Counted from the stretch's first letter, positions 17,757-27,110 are shown. The stretch is 64,000 bases of DNA from Betaproteobacteria bacterium (GCA_016709965.1 JADJLT010000001.1:928501-992500); one strand, 5' to 3'. Numbers and translations: made by a program. Notes: generated by a model not told the origin, from the sequence alone.

Positions 17757-17785
17757 TTTTCGGCTTTTTTTCCGGTTGACCGTGG
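17750..17785 (+). repeat. Dispersed 36-bp element, copy 1
   Basis: Left part ATTTT then GATTTTCGGCTTTT; right core TTTCCGGTTGACCGTGG at 17769-17785. The stop codon of the GDT1 gene (17754-17756) lies inside its left end, the same arrangement as in copy 7. With the following CAATCGGAAAAA the core can form an imperfect 12-bp hairpin between the convergent GDT1 and recN genes. Confidence 0.8.
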
Positions 17786-17803
17786 CAATCGGAAAAACCT
17801 GCT

Positions 17804-19462
17804 TCAAGCCGTTAGGCGGAGCAATTCCCGGGCATGCTGCAAGGTGATCTCGGTAATCTCGACCCCGCCCAGCATGCGGGCGACTTCCTGAACTCTGCCA
17901 TCGTCGTTTAGCGGCTGTATGGCACTCAGCGTCACGCCATCCCGCGTTGACTTACTGACCTGCCATTGCCAGTTGGCCTGCGCTGCGACTTGCGGCAAAT
18001 GAGTGACGCAAAGCACCTGACGTTCACTACCCAGTTCACGCAACAAGCGTCCGACAATTTCAGCGACGCCGCCGCCAATGCCGACATCGACCTCATCAAA
18101 AATCAGCGTCGGCACACTGGCCGAGCGCGAAGTCAGCACTTGAATGGCCAGGCTGATGCGCGAGAGTTCGCCGCCAGAGGCGACCTTGGCCAGTGGCTTG
18201 GCTTCGTTGCCGGCGAGGCCGCCGATGCGGAATTCGACCTGTTCCAGCCCGTAGACTGCACCGTCTGCAAGCATTGGCAAGGCCACTTCGAAACGACCGG
18301 ACGACAGTGCCAGCTGACGCATGATTTCGCTCACCGCCTTGCCCATCTCGATGGCGGCATTCTTGCGGCCGACCGAGAGCTTTTGGGCAATCGTCAGATA
18401 GGCCGCTTTGGCGGCGACAAGCTTGGTTTCCAGTGCCGCCAAATCGGCCGACTCATCGAGCTCGGCCAAGCGCTGCCGCCAACCGGCCAGTAATCCAGGC
18501 AGCTCCGGCGGCTGCACACGATTTTTGCGGGAATGAGTCATCACCGCTTCCATGCGGCGCTCAACCTGGGCCAGACGGGCCGGGTCCAGATCAGCCCGGT
18601 CGGCATAACGGCGCAAGGTCGACACGGCGTCGGATAGCTCTGCCTGCACGGAGCCGATCAGATCGGCCACCTCTTCCAGCGCCGGATCGTATTCCGCCAG
18701 ATTGGACAGGCGGGTGGCGACGCTATCGATCTGCCGTTCACAGGCGGCGTCATCTTCCGAGAGCACAGCCAGCGCGTATTGGGCGCCTTCGATCAGGCTG
18801 GCGGCATGGCCGAGGCGGCGGTGCTCAACATCGAGCGTCGCCCATTCGTCTTCGCCAAAGGCCAGCGCATCGAGTTCACCGATTTGCCATTGCAACTGAT
18901 CACGTTCGCGCTGCAAGGAGTCGGCGCTTTGACTGGCCGTGCGCAGCATTTGCTCGGCATCGCGCCAGACTTTCCAGGCGGCGCTGACTTCACGCGCTTG
19001 TCCGATCAAGCCGGCGTGCGTATCGAGCAGCGTGCGTTGGGCTTCCGCACGCAACAGCGACTGATGGGCATGCTGGCCGTGGATATCGACCAACCATTCG
19101 CCGACTTCGCGCATCTGCTGGACGGTGGCCGGCGAGCCGTTGATGTAGGCACGGGAACGGCCACCGGCATCGACGACGCGGCGCAGCAGCAATTCGCTAT
19201 CGCGGTCGAAATCGTTGGCCGACAACCACTCACCGACCTGCGGCAAGCCGGCGATGTCGAAAGTCGCCGCCACCTCGGCCTTGTCGCAGCCGGAACGGAC
19301 GACAGCTGCATCGGCGCGCTCGCCAAGGGCCAGCGCCAGCGCGTCGATCAAAATTGACTTACCGGCCCCGGTTTCCCCGGTCAACGCGCCAAAACCGGCC
19401 AAAAACGAAAGTTCCAGCCGGTCGACAATGACGAAATCACGAATAGTCAGGTGCTGCAGCAT
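17804..19462 (-). CDS. recN: DNA repair protein RecN
   Basis: SMC-like ATPase acting early in double-strand-break repair. 552 residues. Walker A GETGAGKS is at 29-36. A central coiled-coil region (about 155-360) is rich in Glu, Leu and Arg. The C-terminal ATPase half has the signature SGGELSRI and Walker B LIFDEVDVGIGG. The ATG overlaps the nadK stop (TGATG), the common nadK-recN arrangement. It converges on the GDT1 gene across repeat copy 1. No LexA box was identified. Confidence 0.95.
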   Translation of the reverse strand: MLQHLTIRDFVIVDRLELSFLAGFGALTGETGAGKSILIDALALALGERADAAVVRSGCDKAEVAATFDIAGLPQVGEWLSANDFDRDSELLLRRVVDAGGRSRAYINGSPATVQQMREVGEWLVDIHGQHAHQSLLRAEAQRTLLDTHAGLIGQAREVSAAWKVWRDAEQMLRTASQSADSLQRERDQLQWQIGELDALAFGEDEWATLDVEHRRLGHAASLIEGAQYALAVLSEDDAACERQIDSVATRLSNLAEYDPALEEVADLIGSVQAELSDAVSTLRRYADRADLDPARLAQVERRMEAVMTHSRKNRVQPPELPGLLAGWRQRLAELDESADLAALETKLVAAKAAYLTIAQKLSVGRKNAAIEMGKAVSEIMRQLALSSGRFEVALPMLADGAVYGLEQVEFRIGGLAGNEAKPLAKVASGGELSRISLAIQVLTSRSASVPTLIFDEVDVGIGGGVAEIVGRLLRELGSERQVLCVTHLPQVAAQANWQWQVSKSTRDGVTLSAIQPLNDDGRVQEVARMLGGVEITEITLQHARELLRLTA

Positions 19463-20373
19463 CAGGTGCCTCTTGGCCGCTCACTCCACTGCAGTTTCTG
19501 GCGCAGCATGGCGAAATAGCTGTAGCCCGGCGGATGCAGGAAACGGATGGCGTGCTCGGAACGACGCAAGCGGACGCAATCGTTGCGCTCAAGGTCGAGC
19601 GTCACCTGGCCGTCGAAGTGCACGCGCGGGTCGTCGGCGCTGGCAATGCGCAATTCGATGTCGGCACTGTCGTTGACGATAATGGGCCGGTTGCTCAAGG
19701 CATGCGGGCAGAGCGGCACAAGGGCGATGCCGGCGGTGGTCGGATGCAGAATCGGACCGCCGGCCGACATCGAATAGGCGGTCGAACCGGTTGGCGTCGA
19801 CACGATCAGGCCATCGGAGCGAAGGTTGTAGATAAATTCGCCATCGATGAACAACTCGAATTCAATCAGCCGTCCAATAGCTCCCTTGTCGACCACGACA
19901 TCATTCAACGCCATGTTCGAGGCGATTTCCTTGCCGTCACGTGTCACCTCGGCGGCCAGCAGCATTCGGTCTTCTGGTGTAAAGCGGCCGTCGATCAGAT
20001 CGTCCATGCAGGTCAGCATATCTTCGCGGGCAATGTCGGTCATGAAACCAAGGCGACCCTGATTGACACCAACCAGCGGTACACAATAGCGGGCCAGACG
20101 GCGCGCCGCATTGAGCATGGTGCCATCGCCGCCGAGCACGATAGCAAGGTCGGCATGGGCGCCGATGTCGTTGAAGCCGCAGGTTACCCAACGCGACAGA
20201 TCGACCTTTTTGCCGATATGTTCCGCCGTCTCGCGTTCAATGAACACGGTAATCCCGCGCTCATAAAGATATTCGGCCAGACGACGCAACGACTCGGCAA
20301 TCTCCATGCTATGGTATTTGCCGACCAGTGCGATGGTCCTCGGGGAACTAGCGGAAGCGAAGCTTCTATTCAT
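19462..20373 (-). CDS. nadK: NAD kinase
   Basis: Phosphorylates NAD to NADP using ATP. 303 residues from MNRSFASASSPRTIALVGKYHS. The diagnostic GGDGT is at 81-85. The NAD-binding segment SDGLIVSTPTGSTAYSMSAGGP and the NAD-kinase Asn/Asp block around ALNDVVVDKG follow. Other in-frame starts at 20391 and 20436 are possible; none has a strong ribosome site, and 20373 gives the usual family length. It is divergent from hrcA, with overlapping upstream regions, and couples to recN. Confidence 0.93.
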   Translation of the reverse strand: MNRSFASASSPRTIALVGKYHSMEIAESLRRLAEYLYERGITVFIERETAEHIGKKVDLSRWVTCGFNDIGAHADLAIVLGGDGTMLNAARRLARYCVPLVGVNQGRLGFMTDIAREDMLTCMDDLIDGRFTPEDRMLLAAEVTRDGKEIASNMALNDVVVDKGAIGRLIEFELFIDGEFIYNLRSDGLIVSTPTGSTAYSMSAGGPILHPTTAGIALVPLCPHALSNRPIIVNDSADIELRIASADDPRVHFDGQVTLDLERNDCVRLRRSEHAIRFLHPPGYSYFAMLRQKLQWSERPRGT

Positions 20374-20426
20374 GGGATCGAATTCTTGCATAAAAAACGT
20401 CTTGCGGCGCTTACGCCAGATTTTTG

Positions 20427-20432
20427 TACAAT
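20427..20432 (+). promoter_or_regulatory. Candidate -10 box for hrcA (leaderless start)
   Basis: TACAAT matches the sigma-70 -10 consensus in 5 of 6 positions. A start seven bases downstream coincides with the A of the hrcA ATG at 20439, and no Shine-Dalgarno is present. A poor -35 (TTGCGG) lies 19 bases upstream. Suggestive only. Confidence 0.35.
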
Positions 20433-20438
20433 CCATCC

Positions 20439-21467
20439 ATGCTTGATGAACGCGCGCGCACCCTCCTGAAAACCCTGGTCGAACACTATATTGCCGACGG
20501 GCAACCGGTTGGCTCGCGTGCGCTGTCCAAATTTTCCGGCCTCGATCTGTCCCCGGCCACCATCCGCAATGTGATGGCCGACCTTGAAGAAGCCGGCTTC
20601 GTCGCCAGCCCGCACACCTCGGCCGGACGCATTCCCACGGCGCGCGGTTATCGGCTATTTGTCGACACCTTGCTCACGGTGCAACCGCTCGAAGCGCGGC
20701 AGATGGGTCAGATGGAGGAAGCGCTGCATGGCCGACCATCCAGCCAGATCATCGCCAGTGCCTCGCAACTGCTCTCCAGCCTGTCACATTTTGCCGGTGT
20801 CGTTATCGCGCCGCGACGCAAGGCCAGCCGTATCCGCCAGATCGAATTCCTCAGCCTTTCCGAAAAGCGCATCCTGCTCATCATCGTCACGGCTGACGGC
20901 GACGTGCAGAACCGCATCGTGACGACTGACAAGGCTTATTCGTCTTCCGAACTGGTCAGCGCCGGCAATTACCTGACACAAAATTTCGCCGGCCTCGATT
21001 TCGAGCAGATTCGGCATCGCCTGTCGGCCGAAATCCAGCGATTGCGCGAAGACATCAAGCCGCTGATGGCGCTGGCGCTCGATGCCGGTGACGCGGCAAT
21101 GGCTGAAAACTCTGCCCCTTATGTCATTTCCGGCGAGCGCAACCTGCTTGATGTGGAAGAGTTATCGTCCAACATGAAGCGCCTGCGGGAGCTGTTTGAT
21201 CTTTTCGAGCAACGCTCCAGCCTGATCGGCCTGCTCGACATTTCCAACCGCGCCGAGGGCGTGCAAATTTTCATTGGCGGGGAATCGGGCATCGCCCCGC
21301 TCGACGAATGCAGCGTCATCGCCGCCCCCTACTCGGTCGACGGCATGATCGTCGGCTCGGTCGGCGTCATCGGCCCTACGCGCATGGCCTACGAGCGCGT
21401 CATCCCCATCGTCGACATCACCGCCCGCCTGCTTTCCAGCGCCCTCTCCTACAAGACTGATCACTAA
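20439..21467 (+). CDS. hrcA: Heat-inducible transcription repressor HrcA
   Basis: Represses chaperone genes by binding CIRCE operators; its activity depends on GroEL. 342 residues from MLDERARTLLKTLVEHYI. A winged-helix domain (about 1-80) contains the family stretch LSPATIRNVMADLEEAGF followed by HTSAGRIPT. The GAF-like middle and C-terminal parts include GLDFEQIRHRL and VGVIGPTRMAYERVIPIVD. The frame opens five codons earlier, but MLDE is the family start. No CIRCE inverted repeat is visible upstream of hrcA, grpE or dnaK here, so its operators are probably at groESL elsewhere. Confidence 0.95.
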   Translation: MLDERARTLLKTLVEHYIADGQPVGSRALSKFSGLDLSPATIRNVMADLEEAGFVASPHTSAGRIPTARGYRLFVDTLLTVQPLEARQMGQMEEALHGRPSSQIIASASQLLSSLSHFAGVVIAPRRKASRIRQIEFLSLSEKRILLIIVTADGDVQNRIVTTDKAYSSSELVSAGNYLTQNFAGLDFEQIRHRLSAEIQRLREDIKPLMALALDAGDAAMAENSAPYVISGERNLLDVEELSSNMKRLRELFDLFEQRSSLIGLLDISNRAEGVQIFIGGESGIAPLDECSVIAAPYSVDGMIVGSVGVIGPTRMAYERVIPIVDITARLLSSALSYKTDH

Positions 21468-22570
21468 TGCCCCGTTTCCTCCCCGAACCACCGCATCGCC
21501 ACGGCACTGCGGCCAGCACCGCTGTCGTCCTCGTCAATCTCGGCACGCCGGATGCACCGACCGCGCCGGCCTTGCGGCGTTACCTGAAGCAGTTTTTGTC
21601 CGATCCGCGTGTTGTTGAAATCCCCAAGCCCATCTGGTGGCTGATCCTCAACGGCATCATCCTCAACATCCGACCGAAAAAATCGGCCGCCAAGTACGCC
21701 ACCGTCTGGATGCCGGAGGGCTCGCCGCTGCGCGTCCATACCGAACGTCAGGCCAAACTGCTCAAGGGCCTGCTCGGCCAGCGCGGCCATCACCTGACCG
21801 TTACCTCGGCCATGCGTTACGGCTCGCCGTCGATACCCGACACCCTCGCCCACCTGAAGGCCGAAGGCGCCAGGCGCATTCTGATTGTGCCGATGTACCC
21901 GCAGTACGCCGCCAGCACCACGGCAACCGTGGTCGACGATGCCTGCAACTGGCTGACCACGATTCGCAACCAGCCAGAAATGCGCTTTACGCGAAATTTC
22001 CATGATGACGAAGGCTATCTGGCCGCACTCGAAAAATCCGTGCGCAAGCATTGGCAGACCAATGGCACCCTAGGCGACAAAGACCGCCTGCTCATCAGCT
22101 TCCACGGCCTGCCGAAACGCAGCCTGGATCTTGGCGACCCGTATTTCTGCGAATGCCACAAGACGGGCCGCCTGCTGGCCGAACGCCTGAACCTGAAGCA
22201 TGAGCAATTCCAGATCTGCTTCCAGTCCCGTTTCGGCAAGGCTGAATGGCTGCAACCCTACACCGCGCCGACGCTGCACGAATGGGCCCAGAAGGGCATT
22301 CGCCGCGTCGATGTCATCTGTCCCGGTTTCGTCGCCGATTGCCTGGAAACACTGGAGGAAATCGCCCAGGAAGGCCGCGATGACTTTATCAAGGCCGGTG
22401 GCAAGGAATACCACTACATCCCCGCACTCAACGAGGACGACGCCTGGATCAAGGCACTGGCCGACATCACCGAACAACATCTGGCTGGCTGGTCGACCAA
22501 GAGCGTCATCGATCCGCACGCGCTGGAAACCAGCGCTCGACAAGCGATCAAGTTCGGCGCCCGCTCTTGA
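21467..22570 (+). CDS. hemH: Ferrochelatase
   Basis: Inserts Fe(II) into protoporphyrin IX to make heme. 367 residues, normal for Proteobacteria. Family landmarks are VVLVNLGTPDAPT near the N-terminus, the catalytic-His segment LISFHGLPKRSL, FQSRFGKAEWLQPYT, and the VICPGFVADCLETLEEI block near the C-terminus. Its ATG overlaps the hrcA stop (TAATG), so it is translationally coupled to the heat-shock repressor. The same association occurs in other betaproteobacteria. Confidence 0.95.
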   Translation: MPRFLPEPPHRHGTAASTAVVLVNLGTPDAPTAPALRRYLKQFLSDPRVVEIPKPIWWLILNGIILNIRPKKSAAKYATVWMPEGSPLRVHTERQAKLLKGLLGQRGHHLTVTSAMRYGSPSIPDTLAHLKAEGARRILIVPMYPQYAASTTATVVDDACNWLTTIRNQPEMRFTRNFHDDEGYLAALEKSVRKHWQTNGTLGDKDRLLISFHGLPKRSLDLGDPYFCECHKTGRLLAERLNLKHEQFQICFQSRFGKAEWLQPYTAPTLHEWAQKGIRRVDVICPGFVADCLETLEEIAQEGRDDFIKAGGKEYHYIPALNEDDAWIKALADITEQHLAGWSTKSVIDPHALETSARQAIKFGARS

Positions 22571-22621
22571 AATATCCGAAACACCACAAATATAAGTACG
22601 ACCTGATATTTGGAGTTCGCG

Positions 22622-23068
<447 letters not shown>

Positions 23069-23366
23069 CGCTCTCCTGCGGGCGCCGAGATCGAATACAC
23101 CATCAAAGCCGTCAGCGCCGGCCTGCATCTGCCTGATGCAGCTGCCTGAACGGCTAACCCCAGCCCCCGAAATCAGCCCCGGTGCAGCGAGTTAACCGCA
23201 GTCGCGTCAAGCCACATCACTGCACCGCCTGCCCTCACAAAAAGCCCTATAGAAAATTTGAGAAAGTTCGCATTTATAGAATATTTTTGCAGTAAGCGAC
23301 GAGTGCTGGCACAATTCAGAAAATTGATCTGACTGCCTGATCGCAAGGCAGCTTCCGTGAGGGGAC
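23069..23366. other. Intergenic region between trxC and chemoreceptor gene
   Basis: 298 bases with no supported gene. The trxC frame continues open for 22 codons after its TGA (to about 23149) but shows no recognisable domain. A 7-bp hairpin CTGCATC / GATGCAG lies at 23123-23141 without a U tract. The second half (about 23240-23340) is AT-rich and probably holds the chemoreceptor promoter. I could not find a convincing FliA or sigma-54 consensus. Confidence 0.5.
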
Positions 23367-24989
23367 ATGATGCTAAGATTTTCTGATTTGAGGATCTGGA
23401 TACGCCTCACTGCTGCTATCTGGGTAGTTCTCGCCATCATTTGGGCAAGCGCCATCGTCTGGACCACACAGGTCAATCGCGAAACGGCCATCCGTCAGGC
23501 TCACGATTTTTCCAAAAGCATCCACGAAATGACCATGGCCGGCCTGACCGGAATGATGATCACCGGAACCGTCGGCCAGCGCGAAGTCTTTCTTGACCAG
23601 ATCAAGCAATTGTCGATCATCAAGGACTTGCAGGTTGCCCGCAGCGACGCGGTCATCAAAATGTTCGGCCCGGATACCAAGAGCACACGACAACTCACCC
23701 CGCTTGAGAAACAGGTCATGAGCACCGGCACGCCTTACATGTCGGTCGAAACCGCAAATGGCAGCTCATTTCTCAACGTCATCAACCCGACGAAAGCCTC
23801 TCAAAACTACCTCGGCAAGGACTGCATTGCCTGCCACCAGGTTCCCGAAGGCACCGTGCTCGGCGTTGTCAGCATGAAGGTTTCGCTGGACTCCGTCGAA
23901 GCCGAAGTGTCGGCCTTCCGGCTGAAGATTGCCGGTGCTGCCATCGTTGCGCTGGGAGCCCTGCTCGTCATCATCTACCTGATCACCAATCATTTCGTCA
24001 CCACCCCGCTCGAAAACCTGCGCAAGGGACTGAGCGATATCGCCCGGGGTGAAGGTGACCTGACCTGTCGACTCCCCGTCAAGGGCAAGGACGAGGTTGG
24101 CCAGGCAGCCCTCGTTTTCAACGAAATGATGGAAAATTTCAACCAACTGGTCCGCCAAGTCCGGGAATCCGCCAGCCAGGTTACCGTCCGTGTTGCCGCG
24201 CTGTCCGAGAGCGCTGACCGGGTGACGCAAAGCTCGCACCAGCAGAATGAAAAATCGAATGAGGCGGCAACGGCCGTCGAGCAACTGGTGTCCAGTATTT
24301 CATCGATTGCCCGTAGTGCGGAACACGTCCAGCATCAATCGCAGGAGAGTCTGTCGCGGGCTAACGAAGGCAGCCGCAACCTCACTGTATTGCTCGGCGA
24401 AATGACCGTCGTCGAACGCGCCGTCAAGGAAATGGCTGACTCGGTCAATAATTTCGTGCGCAATACCGAGGCAATCACGATGATGACCCGTGAAGTCAAG
24501 GACATCGCCGAACAGACCAACCTGTTGGCCCTCAACGCTGCCATTGAGGCAGCAAGGGCGGGCGAACAGGGGCGCGGCTTTGCAGTCGTCGCCGATGAAG
24601 TACGCAAGCTGGCTGAAAAGTCATCTCGCTCAGCCACGGAGATCGACACCATCACGGCCAGCCTTAGCGCCCAGTCGGTAGCCGTTCGGCGCAGCATCGA
24701 GGCCGGTTTGTCCCATCTGGAAAGCAGCCAGGCTGCGGTCACCTCGGTGTCCAGCATCCTGGAAGCGACCAATGGGTCAGTCACCGAGGTCGGTCACGGC
24801 CTCGATGCCATCGCCGAGGCGACCAATCAGCAACGTCGCTTCTCGGGAGATGTCGAAAGCAGTATCGAAGCCATTGCCGGCATGGCGCGCGAAAACACGG
24901 GAACGGTTGAACAGACAGCCGGAGCAGCACATGACCTGAAGCAACTGGCTGAAGGGCTATCAACACTGGTCGGACGCTTCAAGGTCTAA
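23367..24989 (+). CDS. Methyl-accepting chemotaxis protein with periplasmic c-type heme motif
   Basis: Membrane chemoreceptor of 540 residues. The first transmembrane helix is about 13-33, the periplasmic sensor about 34-186, the second helix about 187-207 and HAMP about 208-262. A cytoplasmic signalling domain contains the highly conserved hairpin region EQTNLLALNAAIEAARAGEQ. The sensor carries a single CxxCH heme-attachment motif (CIACH, 153-157), resembling the Tll0287-like (DUF3365) heme-c domains. A role sensing redox state, oxygen or nitric oxide is inferred. Two adjacent ATG codons follow GTGAGGGG; the second (23370) has better spacing. A terminator follows. Confidence 0.92.
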   Translation: MMLRFSDLRIWIRLTAAIWVVLAIIWASAIVWTTQVNRETAIRQAHDFSKSIHEMTMAGLTGMMITGTVGQREVFLDQIKQLSIIKDLQVARSDAVIKMFGPDTKSTRQLTPLEKQVMSTGTPYMSVETANGSSFLNVINPTKASQNYLGKDCIACHQVPEGTVLGVVSMKVSLDSVEAEVSAFRLKIAGAAIVALGALLVIIYLITNHFVTTPLENLRKGLSDIARGEGDLTCRLPVKGKDEVGQAALVFNEMMENFNQLVRQVRESASQVTVRVAALSESADRVTQSSHQQNEKSNEAATAVEQLVSSISSIARSAEHVQHQSQESLSRANEGSRNLTVLLGEMTVVERAVKEMADSVNNFVRNTEAITMMTREVKDIAEQTNLLALNAAIEAARAGEQGRGFAVVADEVRKLAEKSSRSATEIDTITASLSAQSVAVRRSIEAGLSHLESSQAAVTSVSSILEATNGSVTEVGHGLDAIAEATNQQRRFSGDVESSIEAIAGMARENTGTVEQTAGAAHDLKQLAEGLSTLVGRFKV

Positions 24990-25005
24990 TCCGGCAAAAC
25001 CCACC

Positions 25006-25030
25006 AAAACCGCCCAACAAGGCGGTTTTT
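25006..25030. terminator. Bidirectional terminator between chemoreceptor and kinase genes
   Basis: Perfect 9-bp stem AAAACCGCC / GGCGGTTTT, with T runs at the 3' side on both strands. It serves two convergent genes; the kinase stop codon (25029-25031) overlaps its edge. Confidence 0.85.
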
Positions 25031-26393
25031 ACATCGGCGCCAGCTCCATGTCCAAGCCGCCGGGTCGCGACGAAGAACCCGGTGCTGAATCACTGGTACT
25101 CTGCACAGCCGGTGTCCCGTGGGTAGCGGCAATTCGATTGACTTCCCGCATGCGCTTGATCAGCTTGGACAACAAACCGCTGCGCATGCGTTCGAGCAGC
25201 TCTTCCGACGACAAGGCCAGCGCTGCCGCGTTGATTTCCAGGAAATGGGTCGGCTCCAGCGTGACCACCGTCGAATGGCGAAGGTCATTCGTTGGGTGGA
25301 GATAGGCGACCTCGCCGATCGGCTCGCTGGGACCAAGCCGGCACAGCGCCTTGCCATCGATCGACACTTCGACAGAACCGGACAGGATGATGCCGAAAAA
25401 CTTGTTACGGTCGCCCTGGCGGATCAGCGCCACGTTGGGCAACACTTCACGCCACACCGAAACCCGCAGCACCTCCCAGATTTCAACGTTCTCAAACTCG
25501 GTGAAGAAATCGAGCCGGCGCAGCATCTCGAAATGACTGGTGTCGTTGACCGTCTCGTCCTCGTCGAGAATCTGGTAACGCACTGCCGACAGGTCCTTGG
25601 CGAACTCGGTGCCATTGCGGTAGCGACTGTAGAGATCTTTCTCCAGCGCCCGACGCATGATGCCGTTGAGGCCTTCCGGGAGGTTCGGATTGAGCGCCGT
25701 GACAGCCGGCGCATCGGTATTGATAATGCGATAGATCAATGTCGCCTGATTATTGGCACGAAACGGCAGGCGGCCAGTCAGCAACTGGAACATCAGGACG
25801 CCGAGCGAATAGAGGTCGGTCTTCTGGTTGAGCGGATAGCCCTTGATCTGCTCCGGCGACATGTAGGCAGGCGAGCCGACCCCCATGATGAAGGTCGAGT
25901 CGCGATCCATGTCCTTGTTCATGTTGAGTGCAAGGCCAAAGTCGGCAATTTTCGGCTCATCACCGGCCGCTATCATGATGTTGGCCGGCTTGATGTCACG
26001 GTGGATGATGCCCTGCCGATAAGCAGCATCGAGCGCCATGGCGCATTTGAAGATAATGCCGATCACCCGGTGCATGGGCAGCAACTTGTCGATTCGGCAA
26101 TTCTCTTCGAGCGTGAAACCGTTGATGTACTCCATGGCCAGATAAGCGAAATCATCTTCAACGACGGCTTCGTAAACCTGAACAATATTGGGGTGATTGA
26201 GGCGCTTGGAGACCATGCCCTCGTTCTGGAACAGCTTGCGCATGCGGCGCGACATGGCCGCACAATCCTGCCCGAAGCTGATCACCTTGACGGCGACCTG
26301 GCGATCGGAATCCGGGTCATCACAGAGGTATACCGTGGCGGTCGCGCCCTTGCCGAGCTCGCGAACCACCCGATATTTGCCGATTTTTTCCAT
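25029..26393 (-). CDS. Ser/Thr protein kinase fused to cyclic nucleotide-binding-like domain
   Basis: Soluble eukaryotic-type (Hanks) kinase of 454 residues with no transmembrane helix. The kinase domain covers about 7-270: glycine loop LGKGATATVYL, ATP-anchoring Lys36, catalytic loop HRDIKPANI with Asp133, DFG at 151-153, and SPE at 179-181. A cNMP-binding/Crp-like beta-barrel spans about 293-400 (IRQGDRNKFFGIILSGSVEV, then GEVAYLHP and an Arg in the binding-cassette region). The Ser/Pro-rich tail looks disordered. This order, with the sensor after the kinase, suggests gating by a nucleotide or another ligand (inference). No partner phosphatase is adjacent. Divergent from grpE. Confidence 0.9.
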   Translation of the reverse strand: MEKIGKYRVVRELGKGATATVYLCDDPDSDRQVAVKVISFGQDCAAMSRRMRKLFQNEGMVSKRLNHPNIVQVYEAVVEDDFAYLAMEYINGFTLEENCRIDKLLPMHRVIGIIFKCAMALDAAYRQGIIHRDIKPANIMIAAGDEPKIADFGLALNMNKDMDRDSTFIMGVGSPAYMSPEQIKGYPLNQKTDLYSLGVLMFQLLTGRLPFRANNQATLIYRIINTDAPAVTALNPNLPEGLNGIMRRALEKDLYSRYRNGTEFAKDLSAVRYQILDEDETVNDTSHFEMLRRLDFFTEFENVEIWEVLRVSVWREVLPNVALIRQGDRNKFFGIILSGSVEVSIDGKALCRLGPSEPIGEVAYLHPTNDLRHSTVVTLEPTHFLEINAAALALSSEELLERMRSGLLSKLIKRMREVNRIAATHGTPAVQSTSDSAPGSSSRPGGLDMELAPM

Positions 26394-26487
26394 TCAGGAT
26401 GCGCTATAGAAACTCATTAATTTATCGTAGCACGCGAGCAATCCGAGGAACATCAATTTTGCCGCTCAAAAAAAGCCTCGACTAACT

Positions 26488-26515
26488 CTTGAAACGCGCG
26501 GAATCACCCCCAGAT
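26488..26515 (+). promoter_or_regulatory. Sigma-32 heat-shock promoter of grpE
   Basis: CTTGAAA, 12 bases, then CCCCCAGAT, close to the E. coli sigma-32 consensus (CTTGAAA and CCCCATNT with 13-15 spacing). It lies 28 bases before the grpE ATG, and the dnaK promoter has the same geometry. Confidence 0.7.
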
Positions 26516-26543
26516 GCTTTGCAGATTTTTGGGAGAACCACGC

Positions 26544-27110
26544 ATGACGAACACCGAAAGCAATCAGGAACCCGCCCTGGGTAATGAACCGCTCGTTGAA
26601 GCAAACGTTGAAACGACCGCTGGACCAAGCGTTGATGTACATACGGACACCCTGCCGAGCGTCGAGGAACAATTCCGCGCCCTCGAATTGAAGGCAGCAG
26701 AACACTACGATGCCTGGCTGCGCGCCAAGGCGGAGGGCGAAAACATTCGCCGCCGCGCCCAGGATGACATTTCCAAGGCGCACAAATTTGCCGTCGAGCG
26801 TTTCGCTGGCGAACTGCTGGCCGTCAAGGACAGCCTTGAGGCCGCTTTGGCCGTGCCGGAACAAACAGTTGACAGCTTCAAGTCCGGCGTTGAACTGACC
26901 CTGAAGCAACTGAGCGCCGCTTTCGAAAAGAATGCGCTGAACGAAGTCAGCCCGGCTGGCGAGAAGTTCGATCCGCACAAGCACCAGGCCATCGGCATGG
27001 TGGATTCCGAGCAGGAAGCAAACACCGTCGTCACCGTGCTGCAAAAGGGCTACATGATCGCCGACCGCGTGCTGCGTCCGGCCCTGGTCATGGTCGCCAA
27101 GGGCAAATAA
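26544..27110 (+). CDS. grpE: Nucleotide exchange factor GrpE
   Basis: Releases ADP from DnaK in the Hsp70 cycle. 188 residues. A disordered acidic N-terminus (1-45) is followed by a long coiled coil (about 45-95, EGENIRRRAQDDISKAHKFAVERF) and the beta-wing domain (about 130-188) ending in GYMIADRVLRPALVMVAKGK. ATG 26544 follows GGGAG. The frame is open ten codons further upstream, inside the promoter. Followed by dnaK after a repeat copy. Confidence 0.95.
   Translation: MTNTESNQEPALGNEPLVEANVETTAGPSVDVHTDTLPSVEEQFRALELKAAEHYDAWLRAKAEGENIRRRAQDDISKAHKFAVERFAGELLAVKDSLEAALAVPEQTVDSFKSGVELTLKQLSAAFEKNALNEVSPAGEKFDPHKHQAIGMVDSEQEANTVVTVLQKGYMIADRVLRPALVMVAKGK

Noticed and set aside
17767..17796. 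Hairpin around repeat copy 1 as an ordinary terminator for GDT1/recN
   Set aside because: The arms are T/A runs around CCG, no U tract follows the stem on either strand, and the core is shared with non-terminator copies.
20374..20438. Possible CIRCE operator in front of hrcA
   Set aside because: No GAGTGCTAA-type arm or its inverted partner is present here, or before grpE or dnaK.
23240..23366. FliA (sigma-28) or sigma-54 promoter before the chemoreceptor
   Set aside because: No TAAA-N15-GCCGATAA or TGGCAC-N5-TTGC match at acceptable quality; only an AT-rich region is seen.
25119..26420. Over 430-codon open frame antisense to the Ser/Thr kinase
   Set aside because: The kinase has all catalytic motifs. 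The opposite frame has composition typical of shadows, with no ribosome site or domain.
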